NCBI GenBank assembly: GCA_001802655.1
Contig: MGZO01000118.1
Span: 1,799 to 22,017 of the forward strand
Direction: 5' to 3'
DNA from: Hydrogenophilales bacterium RIFOXYD1_FULL_62_11
GTDB taxonomy: Bacteria > Pseudomonadota > Gammaproteobacteria > Burkholderiales > Thiobacillaceae
Length of the DNA stretch: 20,219 nt
The first letter of the stretch is position 1; each line of letters starts with the position of its first letter. Under the pieces are notes generated by a model that was given only the letters and a program-made list of their open reading frames with translations, did not search any database and was not told the DNA's origin. Shown piece after piece: positions 8,125 through 14,880 of the stretch. The position numbers and the translations under genes are program-made.

Positions 8125-8146
8125 AGCTACGCGGCCGAAAGGATGG

Positions 8147-8233
8147 TGGTGCCCGGAACCGGAATCGAACCGGTACGCCATCACTGGCGAGGGATTTTAA
8201 GTCCCTTGTGTCTACCAATTTCACCATCCGGGC
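8147..8233 (-). tRNA. tRNA-Leu (UAA)
   Basis: On the minus strand the acceptor stem GCCCGGA (8233-8227) pairs with TCCGGGC (8157-8151), followed by discriminator A and an encoded CCA (8149-8147). The anticodon loop CTTAAAA between AGGGA and TCCCT gives anticodon UAA. A class II long variable arm (CGCCAGTGATGGCG) and the T-arm GGTTCGATTCC are present. It is the last of three tRNAs in the cluster. Confidence 0.97.
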
Positions 8234-8257
8234 GAATCGGCTAGTCGGCTTCGAATC

Positions 8258-8331
8258 TGGAGGCGCGAGCCGGAGTCGAACCGACCTACACGGATTTGCA
8301 ATCCGGTGCATAACCGCTTTGCTATCGCGCC
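8258..8331 (-). tRNA. tRNA-Cys (GCA)
   Basis: On the minus strand the acceptor stem GGCGCGA (8331-8325) pairs with TCGCGCC (8268-8262). The discriminator is U, as is usual for tRNA-Cys, and CCA is encoded (8260-8258). The anticodon loop TTGCAAA reads GCA. Total length is 74 nt including CCA. It sits 24 nt before tRNA-Leu. Confidence 0.97.
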
Positions 8332-8364
8332 AAATACCGCTTAATTCTAATTGCTAATTGAAAA

Positions 8365-8400
8365 GGGGAAAACGTCCGGACTTGTCCTTCTGTTTTCCCC
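8365..8400 (-). repeat. 9-bp perfect hairpin between tRNA-Gly and tRNA-Cys
   Basis: GGGGAAAAC and GTTTTCCCC (8365-8373 and 8392-8400) are perfect complements around an 18-nt loop that itself contains the 8-nt palindrome GTCCGGAC (8374-8381). In the transcript the stem is followed by TTTT. It may be an RNase III-type processing site or a weak terminator that lowers read-through from tRNA-Gly into the two distal tRNAs. Confidence 0.5.
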
Positions 8401-8407
8401 GGAATGC

Positions 8408-8483
8408 TGGAGCGGGAAAGGAGGTTCGAACTCCCGACCTCGACCTTGGCAAGGTCGCGCTCTACCAGCTGAGCTATTCCCGC
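8408..8483 (-). tRNA. tRNA-Gly (GCC)
   Basis: On the minus strand the acceptor stem GCGGGAA (8483-8477) pairs with TTCCCGC (8418-8412), with discriminator U and encoded CCA (8410-8408). The anticodon loop TTGCCAA reads GCC. It is 76 nt with CCA and is the first gene of the tRNA cluster. The order pgsA, tRNA-Gly, tRNA-Cys, tRNA-Leu matches the uvrC-pgsA-glyW-cysT-leuZ arrangement known from Escherichia coli. Confidence 0.97.
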
Positions 8484-8497
8484 GTTGAAGGCTGCGC

Positions 8498-8526
8498 ATT
8501 ATGGGGATTCAGGTTTTTTCTGTCAA
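8498..8526 (-). promoter_or_regulatory. Near-consensus sigma70 promoter of the tRNA cluster
   Basis: On the minus strand TTGACA (8521-8526) and CATAAT (8498-8503) are 17 bp apart: a perfect -35 and a 5-of-6 -10 at the optimal spacing. Transcription would start about 7 bases beyond, near 8491, just ahead of the mature tRNA-Gly 5' end at 8483. It lies immediately after the pgsA stop, so the tRNAs need not depend on the uvrC-pgsA transcript. Confidence 0.85.
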
Positions 8527-8546
8527 CAGGTTTGCCTGACTATTCG

Positions 8547-9113
8547 TCAATTATTTTGTAATGCGCGTGTGGCCATCATCAGGTAATACCCCATCGAGAC
8601 CAATGTCAGCAGCGCAGCGACCCAGATCAGCAGCGTGCCAATGAATGCAATGGGCAGGCCGGCGAATGGGGTGGCATAGAGCAGCAGAACGATAGCGATC
8701 ATTTGCGCGGCGGTTTTGAGCTTGCCGACAAACGACACCGCCACGCTCGCCGATTTGCCTGCCTTGGCCATCCATTCGCGCAAGGCGGAAATGGTGATTT
8801 CACGCCCAATGATGATGAGCGCAATCAGGGGGGTCGCGCGGCCGAGGTCGACCAGCACGATCAATGCAGCTGCGACCATCAGCTTGTCGGCTACCGGGTC
8901 GAGAAACGCACCGAACGCCGAGGTTTGGCCAAGCGCGCGGGCCAGATAGCCGTCCAGCCAGTCGGTCAGCGCGGCGATACTAAAAATCAAAGCGGCCAGT
9001 ACATTCGCCTCAAGCGGGGTTACCCAGCCCTGGGGCAAATAAAAAACGCCCGCCATGACAGGGATGAGAAGGATGCGCAGCCAGGTGAGCAGGTTGGGGA
9101 GATTGAGCGGCAT
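8547..9113 (-). CDS. pgsA: CDP-diacylglycerol-glycerol-3-phosphate 3-phosphatidyltransferase
   Basis: Inner-membrane enzyme that makes phosphatidylglycerophosphate, the committed step to phosphatidylglycerol and cardiolipin. The 188-residue protein carries the full CDP-alcohol phosphotransferase signature: Asp54-Gly55, Ala58-Arg59, Gly68, Asp72 and Asp76 in DGYLAR...GAFLDPVAD. It is mostly hydrophobic, with several predicted membrane segments (for example about 10-28, 35-50, 125-145 and 150-180). Its ATG overlaps the uvrC stop by one base (TAATG), suggesting coupled translation. Length is typical. Confidence 0.97.
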   Translation of the reverse strand: MPLNLPNLLTWLRILLIPVMAGVFYLPQGWVTPLEANVLAALIFSIAALTDWLDGYLARALGQTSAFGAFLDPVADKLMVAAALIVLVDLGRATPLIALIIIGREITISALREWMAKAGKSASVAVSFVGKLKTAAQMIAIVLLLYATPFAGLPIAFIGTLLIWVAALLTLVSMGYYLMMATRALQNN

Positions 9114-10909
9114 TAATGCAGGGTGCGATAAATGGATTCTGCCAATTCTCGACTGATACCGTTGACAGTAGCAAGCGCATCGATCCCGGCATCTCGTACA
9201 CCCTGCAATCCGCCGAAGTGTTCGAGCAGCTGTTTGCGGCGCTTGGGGCCGATTCCTGCGATGTCTTCCAGTGTCGATTGCATGCGTGTTTTGCCGCGTT
9301 TGGCGCGGTGGCCGGTGATGGCGAAGCGGTGTGCTTCGTCGCGTATCTGCTGGATCAGGTGAAAGCCGGGATGGTCTTTGGCGAGTTTCAATTCGCGGCC
9401 GTCGGCAAAAACCAGGGTTTCCAGGCCGGGTTTGCGCGCTTCGCCCTTGGCGACACCGAGGAGCAAAACGTCGCCTAGACCGAGTTCATTCATCGCCGCA
9501 ACCGCCGTGCTGATTTGCCCTTTGCCGCCGTCGATGAGAAGCAAGTCGGGCAGTACGCCGTTTTCTTCGATGCTTTTCTGGAAGCGTTTGATCAGGGCAG
9601 CGTGCATCGCGGCGTAGTCGTCGCCCGGGGTAATGCCGCTGATGTTGTAGCGCCGGTAATCGGATTTTTTAAGGTCGTCGCCTTCGTACACCACACACGA
9701 GGCGATCGTCGCTTCGCCCAGGGTGTGCGAAATATCAAAACATTCGATTCGTCTGAGGGCTGGAAGGTCGAGCGTATCGCGCAGCGCAGCGAGCCGTTGC
9801 GACTGGTTGCTGCGTTCGGTGCTGCGGCGTTCGGCGGACAGGCGCGCATTGGCTTCCGCCATGCTGACCCATACTTTGCGCTGGGCGGTGACGCGATGTT
9901 GCAGGCTGATTTTCTTGTGTGCGTGTTCGGACAGCACCACTTCCAGCGCGTCGGTATCGATCGCTTCGCTGATCAAGATGCGCGAGGGAATGGGGTGATC
10001 AAGGTAATGCTGGGCAATAAACGCCTCCAGTGCCTCGGCCAGGGGGGCGCCTTCACCATGCTGCGGAAAAAAGCTGCGGTCGCCCAGATGGCGCCCACCA
10101 CGGATCATGGTCAGGTTGAGCGCGATCACCCCGGCGACCTCTGCAGCCGCGATGACATCGGCATCGGCCTCGCTGCCGGTGGTGTCGACGAACTGCTTTT
10201 CGCGCACGGTGGCCAGCATGCGCAGGCGGTCGCGCAGGTGGGCGGCGGTTTCAAAATCGAGCGCGGCGGCGGCGGCGTTCATCTGCGCGGTGATCTGCTC
10301 GGTCAGGGTGTTGGCAGCACCGTGCAGCAGTTGGGCTGCGGCTTCGACATCCTGCGCATAGGCTTCCGGTGTGATGAGCTTGACGCACGGCGCGGTGCAG
10401 CGCTTGATCTGGTGCAGCAGGCAGGGCCGCGAGCGGTTGGCGAACACCGTGTCTTCGCAACTGCGCAGCTGAAACACTTTTTGCAGCAACTGGATGCTTT
10501 CGCGCACCGCATACGAATTGGGGTAGGGGCCAAACGCCTGATCCTGTTTTTTGGGGGTGCCGCGAAAATAGGCCAGGCGTGGAAAGCGATGCCCGGTCAG
10601 CAGCAGGTAGGGGTAGGACTTGTCGTCGCGAAACAGGATGTTGAAGCGCGGCTTCAGGCTTTTGATGAGGTTGTTTTCCAGCAGCAGCGCTTCGGCCTCG
10701 GTGCGCGTCACCGTAGTGTCGATATGGTCGACCGTTTTCAGCATCAGCCGGATGCGCGGGCTTTGATCGGTCTTTTGAAAATAGCTGGAAACGCGCTTTT
10801 TCAGGTCTTTTGCCTTGCCGACATAGAGCACCGCATTTGCGGCGTCGATCATGCGATAGACACCGGGCAGGGTGGGTAGCGAGGCCAGAAAGTCCTTGTC
10901 GACGCTCAT
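9113..10909 (-). CDS. uvrC: Excinuclease ABC subunit C (UvrC)
   Basis: Makes the dual incisions in nucleotide excision repair, working with UvrA/UvrB. It has 598 residues: a GIY-YIG nuclease domain (PGVYRM and VLYVGKAKDL, about 12-90), a cysteine cluster C151-x11-C163-x7-C171-x3-C175 with the same spacing as the Fe-S-binding cysteines reported for E. coli UvrC, a UVR motif that binds UvrB (about 203-238), an RNase H-like nuclease with Asp392 (ECFDISH) and Asp460 (LLLIDGGKGQ), and C-terminal tandem helix-hairpin-helix motifs (about 543-598). The ribosome binding site is weak (AGAG). It appears to be the third gene of udg-tautomerase-uvrC-pgsA. Confidence 0.97.
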   Translation of the reverse strand: MSVDKDFLASLPTLPGVYRMIDAANAVLYVGKAKDLKKRVSSYFQKTDQSPRIRLMLKTVDHIDTTVTRTEAEALLLENNLIKSLKPRFNILFRDDKSYPYLLLTGHRFPRLAYFRGTPKKQDQAFGPYPNSYAVRESIQLLQKVFQLRSCEDTVFANRSRPCLLHQIKRCTAPCVKLITPEAYAQDVEAAAQLLHGAANTLTEQITAQMNAAAAALDFETAAHLRDRLRMLATVREKQFVDTTGSEADADVIAAAEVAGVIALNLTMIRGGRHLGDRSFFPQHGEGAPLAEALEAFIAQHYLDHPIPSRILISEAIDTDALEVVLSEHAHKKISLQHRVTAQRKVWVSMAEANARLSAERRSTERSNQSQRLAALRDTLDLPALRRIECFDISHTLGEATIASCVVYEGDDLKKSDYRRYNISGITPGDDYAAMHAALIKRFQKSIEENGVLPDLLLIDGGKGQISTAVAAMNELGLGDVLLLGVAKGEARKPGLETLVFADGRELKLAKDHPGFHLIQQIRDEAHRFAITGHRAKRGKTRMQSTLEDIAGIGPKRRKQLLEHFGGLQGVRDAGIDALATVNGISRELAESIYRTLH

Positions 10910-10914
10910 GCTCT

Positions 10915-10926
10915 AAAACCGGTTTT
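10915..10926. repeat. 12-bp perfect palindrome upstream of uvrC
   Basis: AAAACCGGTTTT is its own reverse complement and ends 6 nt before the uvrC start codon, in the 37-nt gap after the tautomerase gene. It does not match a LexA-type CTGT-N8-ACAG site. It could be a protein-binding site or a weak hairpin near the ribosome binding region, or chance. Confidence 0.35.
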
Positions 10927-10946
10927 GTCCGCGCAGGGCAAGACAA

Positions 10947-11132
10947 TCAGTCCTCATCCAGCAACTTACCTGCAATCGCCCAGTTTTCCTCGGGTAGTTC
11001 CTCGAAAGCGATATAGGTGTATGACGCAGGCTTGCCCGCGTGACGCGCCAGCGTGGCAGTGATTTCCTCGGCAACCTTTTGCTTTTGTTCGCGGGTCAGT
11101 GTTCCGGCGAGTTTGATGGTGACGACGGGCAT
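10947..11132 (-). CDS. 4-oxalocrotonate tautomerase-like protein
   Basis: A 61-residue protein beginning MPVVTIKLAGTLTREQKQ and ending in EENWAIAGKLLDED: the length, N-terminal Pro after Met, and REQK/IAGK blocks fit the 4-OT/tautomerase superfamily, in which Pro1 is the general base. Aligned by eye to classical 4-OT, Arg11 becomes Leu and Arg39 becomes Tyr, and Phe50 becomes Trp. The two arginines that bind and polarise 2-hydroxymuconate are therefore missing, so I do not assign the classical aromatic-degradation role. The ATG lies 2 nt after the udg stop, with AGGA in the udg end as ribosome binding site. No catabolic genes are nearby. Confidence 0.85.
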   Translation of the reverse strand: MPVVTIKLAGTLTREQKQKVAEEITATLARHAGKPASYTYIAFEELPEENWAIAGKLLDED

Positions 11133-11134
11133 GC

Positions 11135-11779
11135 TCAGTCCTGGGTTTGCAGTAAGCTAAAAATGGCCGCGAACATTTCGGGTGTAAGCCGTCGCGTCTG
11201 GGTATTGTAGCGGGAGCAATGGTAGCTGCTGACCAGCCGTCTCCCATTAGGCAAGCGGTAGTCGCTGGCGTGGCTGAAAGGGTAGGACTTGAGTGGCAGA
11301 CCGAGTGCGCGCAGTATCCCTTGATGGGCGATCTGGCCTAGCGCGAGGATGCGGGCGTTCGTGGGTAAATTGGCCAGTTCGGCTGCCAGAAAGTGATTGC
11401 ATTCGCGGATTTCGGCGGGTTCGGGCTTGTTGGCGGGCGGCAGGCATTTCACTGCATTGGTGATGCGGCAATCGATCAGCTGCAAGCCGTCATTGGAGGC
11501 GACCGATTGCGGCGCGCTGGCATAACCAAACTGGTGCAGGGTCTGATACAGCAGGATTCCGGCATGGTCCCCGGTGAACGGGCGACCACTGCGGTTGGCG
11601 CCATGCATCCCCGGGGCGAGGCCGACAATCAACAAGCGCGCTTCCGGGTCGCCGAAGGGCGCCACCGGGCGCGCGTGGTAATCGGGATGCTGAACGCGAA
11701 CCTCGTCGAGAAAGTGGGCCAGACGTGGACAGGCGCGACAGTCGGGGTCGAAACAGATGGACTTGATGGGGTTGAGCAT
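11135..11779 (-). CDS. Uracil-DNA glycosylase, family 5 (UdgB-like, Fe-S)
   Basis: Removes uracil, and often other deaminated bases, from DNA. From the ATG at 11779 the product has 214 residues; a TTG at 11785 would add two. It shows the family-4/5 [4Fe-4S] cysteines Cys14, Cys17, Cys112 and Cys127, motif 1 GLAPGMHGANRSGRPFTGD (from about residue 53) without a polar catalytic Asp/Asn, which points to family 5, and NAVKCLPPANKP. The second motif reads HCSRYNTQTRRL (His187) where homologs usually have HPSR, so a Pro is replaced by Cys. It is probably the first gene of the udg-tautomerase-uvrC-pgsA operon. It is a base-excision enzyme placed with nucleotide-excision uvrC. Confidence 0.9.
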   Translation of the reverse strand: MLNPIKSICFDPDCRACPRLAHFLDEVRVQHPDYHARPVAPFGDPEARLLIVGLAPGMHGANRSGRPFTGDHAGILLYQTLHQFGYASAPQSVASNDGLQLIDCRITNAVKCLPPANKPEPAEIRECNHFLAAELANLPTNARILALGQIAHQGILRALGLPLKSYPFSHASDYRLPNGRRLVSSYHCSRYNTQTRRLTPEMFAAIFSLLQTQD

Positions 11780-12126
11780 AAACAAAACCTGATACAGGAG
11801 ACGTGATTGTAGGGGCTGCGGATCCTGATTGGCTTCGCGCGGGGCGTTGAGGTTTTCATGCCAGGCGAGGCGTTAACTAAAGTGTTGCGCCAGTTTTACC
11901 GTTTCATGCTGTGCACTGGCGTCCTGTCGGACGTGAAGAAAATCGGCTGCAAATCCGCCTGGCCGGTTCATGTTTCGCCGCTTTTTTGGGCAATAGGAGC
12001 GATTATTGCCCGGCAACATCGGCAAAGTCTGCCCTCGCCCAACCGGATTTTCGCTTCGATTCTGCAAGTCGGACAGGTTGCTAGCGTATATAGATTCAAA
12101 TCATGGGGTTCAGCCCGGGAGTAAAG
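11780..12126. other. Divergent intergenic region between udg and the HDOD gene
   Basis: About 347 bases between divergently read genes, which should contain both promoters. On the minus strand a TACAAT at about 30-35 bp upstream of udg is a possible -10 with a poor -35. On the plus strand TATATA near 12090 precedes the HDOD gene, also with a poor -35. An 88-codon open frame (11858-12124, plus) has no recognisable protein character and I do not call it. Confidence 0.4.
11988..12011. repeat. 8-bp perfect hairpin in the udg/HDOD intergenic region
   Basis: GGGCAATA (11988-11995) and TATTGCCC (12004-12011) are perfect complements around an 8-nt loop. The T-run (CTTTTTT) lies before the stem on the plus strand, so it is not an intrinsic terminator in either direction. 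It may be an operator-like site between the two divergent genes. Confidence 0.4.
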
Positions 12127-12951
12127 ATGTCACAGCATTTAAAGGGCCTGGCAGTCTGGCTGGCTTACCTGGGAGAGGCCGATATTCCCGTGCTGAAAAG
12201 CAGTGCACGCGAACTCGAGCGACTGCGCGCTGACGAAACGCTGCTCAATCCGCGCAGCATTGCCAATGTGGTGACCGATGATCCGCTGATGACGGTCAAA
12301 CTGCTGCGTTTCATGCAGACCCACAAACATCGCAACCAGACCTATGAACTGGTCGATGTGAAACAGGCCTTGCTGATGATGGGTCTCGAGCCTTTCTTCC
12401 GTGATGTGCCGGCTTCCCCGCTTGTCGAAACCATGCTGCAAGGCCACCTGGATGCCTTGCTGCAACTGCTGCAAACCGTACGCCGCGCCCAACGTTCAGC
12501 GTATTACGCGTATGACTGGGCGTTGCGATTGCATGATTTGCATGCGGAAGAAGTCCATGTGTCCACCTTGCTTTCACATGTGGCCGAGATACTGATGTGG
12601 TGCTTCAGTCCCGTACAAATGCTCGACATTCACCGGCTCCAGCACGCCGATTCGTCCTTGCGTAGCGCAGACTTGCAAAAACGGGTGCTGGGTTTTACCG
12701 GGCTGGAACTGCAGCGTCAGCTGGCCATTGATTGGCATCTGCCGGAGCTGCTGAAAAACCTGCATGATCCTGCCCTTGCGAACACGTCCCGGGTGCGCAA
12801 TGTCACCCTGGCGGTCAACCTGGCACGCCATTCTGCCGAAGGCTGGGATAATGCGGCCCTGCCAGACGATTATCGTGAAATTGGCAGCTTGCTCAGGATG
12901 GAGCCGGAACGGGTGATGGCGTTAGTGAGGACGATCCAAACGCCGTACTGA
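12127..12951 (+). CDS. HDOD domain-containing protein
   Basis: A 274-residue soluble protein. I choose the ATG at 12127 because GGGAG lies just upstream (GGGAGTAAAG); the frame is also open from 12103 without such a site. The N-terminal half has HDOD-style blocks: LNPRSIANVVTDDPLMTVKLLRFM (about 42-65) and VKQALLMMGLEPFF (about 79-92). The middle (about 135-170, HVSTLLSHVAEILMWCFSP) matches the degenerate HD region that lacks metal ligands. HDOD proteins are usually non-enzymatic signalling proteins linked to c-di-GMP or stress networks. It converges on a MinD-like and a GGDEF gene across a 41-bp gap. Confidence 0.8.
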   Translation: MSQHLKGLAVWLAYLGEADIPVLKSSARELERLRADETLLNPRSIANVVTDDPLMTVKLLRFMQTHKHRNQTYELVDVKQALLMMGLEPFFRDVPASPLVETMLQGHLDALLQLLQTVRRAQRSAYYAYDWALRLHDLHAEEVHVSTLLSHVAEILMWCFSPVQMLDIHRLQHADSSLRSADLQKRVLGFTGLELQRQLAIDWHLPELLKNLHDPALANTSRVRNVTLAVNLARHSAEGWDNAALPDDYREIGSLLRMEPERVMALVRTIQTPY

Positions 12952-12992
12952 ACGGTCTGCCTGTCGGTTTCATGAAGCGTCCCTGCCGCGTG

Positions 12993-13829
12993 CTATGCAG
13001 GCCGGGGAATGACGCTTTCTTCGAGATTGCGGGCGATCTGGCCAAGCGCCACGCCAGCCGGGCAGCCGGGTGTGGCTTGCATCATGAGCTGACGCCGCAT
13101 GATGGCCTGGCGAACCTCGGGGTCCAGGGGGATGTCGCCCATGTGAACCAGGCGAATGGGCTGGTTGAGCCCGGCCACTACGAAGCGGTCGAGTACTTGC
13201 TGAAGCTGGTTGGTGATGGCCGCACCGCTGCCGGGCCGGGTTGCCTGGTTGATGATGACGCGTATGGTTTGGCGCTGTTGCTGCCCGACCAATACCTTGA
13301 TCGTGGCATAGGCGTCGGTGAGTGAGGTGGGCTCGGGGGTCGCCACCATCAGCACTTCGGACGCCAGCGAGACAGCGAACAGCACGACGTCGGAAATGCC
13401 CGCGCCGGTGTCCAGTATCACAACGTCGTAATTCGGCACCAGGGTGTTCATCACGCGCAAGAACTCGCTGCGCACTTCGGACGTCAGGCGTGAATACTCA
13501 ACCATCCCCGAACCCGCCAGCAGCACGGAAAACCCACCCGGCGCCGGGAGGATGGCATCTTCCAGCTTGGCCTTGCCGGTAAAAACGTCATGCAAGGTGA
13601 TTTTAGGGTAGAGGTTGAGCACCACATCGAGATTCGCCAGCCCAAGATCGGCATCGAGCACCAGCACCTTGTGGCCGCGTTTGGCCAGTGCAGCAGCAAG
13701 ATTGGCCGACACAAAGGTTTTACCTACGCCGCCTTTGCCGCTGGTGACAGCGAGCACCTTGCCCAGGGGCTTGAGCGGAACCTCGGCAAGATCGGAATGG
13801 TGCGCGGGGGGACTTAGTACATCGTTCAT
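12993..13829 (-). CDS. MinD/FlhG-family P-loop ATPase
   Basis: A 278-residue SIMIBI-class ATPase with the deviant Walker A KGGVGKT (32-38, signature Lys32 and Lys37), DADLGLANLD (59-68) with the Asp of switch I, and VVILDTGAGISD as Walker B/switch II. The LGLANLDVVL pattern is closest to FlhG/YlxH-type MinD relatives that control flagellar number or other polar structures. No flhF, fliA or other flagellar gene is adjacent, and no min genes either, so I give no symbol. Its ATG overlaps the stop of the GGDEF gene (ATGA), indicating coupled translation with the diguanylate cyclase. The stop is TAG. Confidence 0.85.
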   Translation of the reverse strand: MNDVLSPPAHHSDLAEVPLKPLGKVLAVTSGKGGVGKTFVSANLAAALAKRGHKVLVLDADLGLANLDVVLNLYPKITLHDVFTGKAKLEDAILPAPGGFSVLLAGSGMVEYSRLTSEVRSEFLRVMNTLVPNYDVVILDTGAGISDVVLFAVSLASEVLMVATPEPTSLTDAYATIKVLVGQQQRQTIRVIINQATRPGSGAAITNQLQQVLDRFVVAGLNQPIRLVHMGDIPLDPEVRQAIMRRQLMMQATPGCPAGVALGQIARNLEESVIPRPA

Positions 13830-14608
13830 GCGTTTACTCGGTTTGTTACGTTGCCTGGGCCGAACTCGAACGGGTTCGCCTCGTCTGCGGCCAAGTGGCT
13901 GTACAGCAAGCCTTTTTCTTCTGCGCTAACTGAAAGCTCCTGGGGTTGATCGATGCATGCCTGGTTGCGGCCATTGGATTTGGCGCGATAAAGCTGGGTA
14001 TCCGCACGTTCGATCCACAGCTCGGGGGTGGAGCGCACCCATTCGGGCGCATAGGCCCCCCCGATACTGATCGTGGCCTGAATGTTGAGCAGAGGACTCA
14101 CCTGGACGCAGAGGTCGGATACCGCCTGCCGAATGCGCTCAGCCAGCGTGCGGCCGAACAACGGTCGGCAGTTGGGCAGGATGATGGCGAATTCTTCTCC
14201 GCCGTAGCGAGCGACCGTATCCACCGGACGCACGCAGCGTGCCAGGCAATGCCCGATCGCCCGCAATACCTGATCGCCGGCCAGATGGCCGTGCGTGTCG
14301 TTGATGTTTTTGAAATGATCGATGTCGAGCAGCAACAGCAAAACAGACTCGCCAGAGCGCGCAACCGATTCGATCTGGCGTACCAGCGCAGCGTGAAAAT
14401 GCCGGCGGTTGCCCAAGCCTGTCAACGGATCCTTCAGCGAGAGTTCGCACAGGCTGTCGATCACCCGCTGCAAATAATCAGTGGGCGATTCGTCGTGTTG
14501 GGGTTGGCCGTTTCTGGCGTCGTGTGCGAGCAACGCGCGCGCATCGTCGAGCTGCAGGTCAGGCAAGTCAATCAGTGAGGGGCTGGGAGGCGCCAAAGTG
14601 GATTTCAA
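13826..14608 (-). CDS. Diguanylate cyclase (GGDEF domain)
   Basis: Makes cyclic di-GMP from two GTP. The GGDEF domain spans about 55-215 of 260 residues: DPLTGLGNRR (60-69), DIDHFKNINDTHGH (95-108) and the active-site GGEEF (136-140). An RxxD inhibitory site (RPVD, 127-130) lies the canonical five residues before it, so product feedback is expected. The N-terminal 55 residues show no known sensor or membrane segment, and a 45-residue tail follows the domain. The only in-frame starts before the conserved part are TTG (14608 and slightly downstream), with no clear ribosome binding site, so the start is uncertain. It is the upstream partner of the MinD-like ATPase gene. Confidence 0.9.
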   Translation of the reverse strand: MKSTLAPPSPSLIDLPDLQLDDARALLAHDARNGQPQHDESPTDYLQRVIDSLCELSLKDPLTGLGNRRHFHAALVRQIESVARSGESVLLLLLDIDHFKNINDTHGHLAGDQVLRAIGHCLARCVRPVDTVARYGGEEFAIILPNCRPLFGRTLAERIRQAVSDLCVQVSPLLNIQATISIGGAYAPEWVRSTPELWIERADTQLYRAKSNGRNQACIDQPQELSVSAEEKGLLYSHLAADEANPFEFGPGNVTNRVNA

Positions 14609-14691
14609 TACGCGGTAGCGGAATCGGGCAAAAAATCAGCTGAAAAGTATTCAACTGCCAGTGGGTCGAGTATGTGGGGAATTATGCCTTT

Positions 14692-14726
14692 GGGCAAGGG
14701 GCGGCGCGCGTCCTGTCCCCTTGCCC
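14692..14726. repeat. 10-bp perfect GC-rich inverted repeat
   Basis: GGGCAAGGGG (14692-14701) and CCCCTTGCCC (14717-14726) are perfect complements with a 15-nt loop. No T-run follows on either strand, so it is not an ordinary terminator. It is near the start of the GGDEF gene (about 85 bp upstream) and may be an operator or a leader hairpin. Confidence 0.45.
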
Positions 14727-14880
14727 CGCCTTGGCCAAACAGAACGAACCGGTGGAGCGGTGAGTACGCTGGAGACCCGATTCGTAGCGTGCTTGGGCAG
14801 GGCTGCCGTCTTTTGTTGATCCAGCGGATTGCCCGGGCCACGTCGAGCCTGCCTGTAAAAAGGCTGTGCCGTTGTTGAAA

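Noticed and set aside
9515..10879. 454-codon open frame on the plus strand, antisense to uvrC
   Set aside because: It lies wholly inside uvrC, whose motifs and length are unambiguous, and its translation shows no known protein family; GC-rich antisense frames of this size are common.
11858..12124. 88-codon plus-strand open frame between udg and the HDOD gene
   Set aside because: No ribosome binding site, no recognisable family, and it runs across the hairpin and presumed HDOD promoter region.
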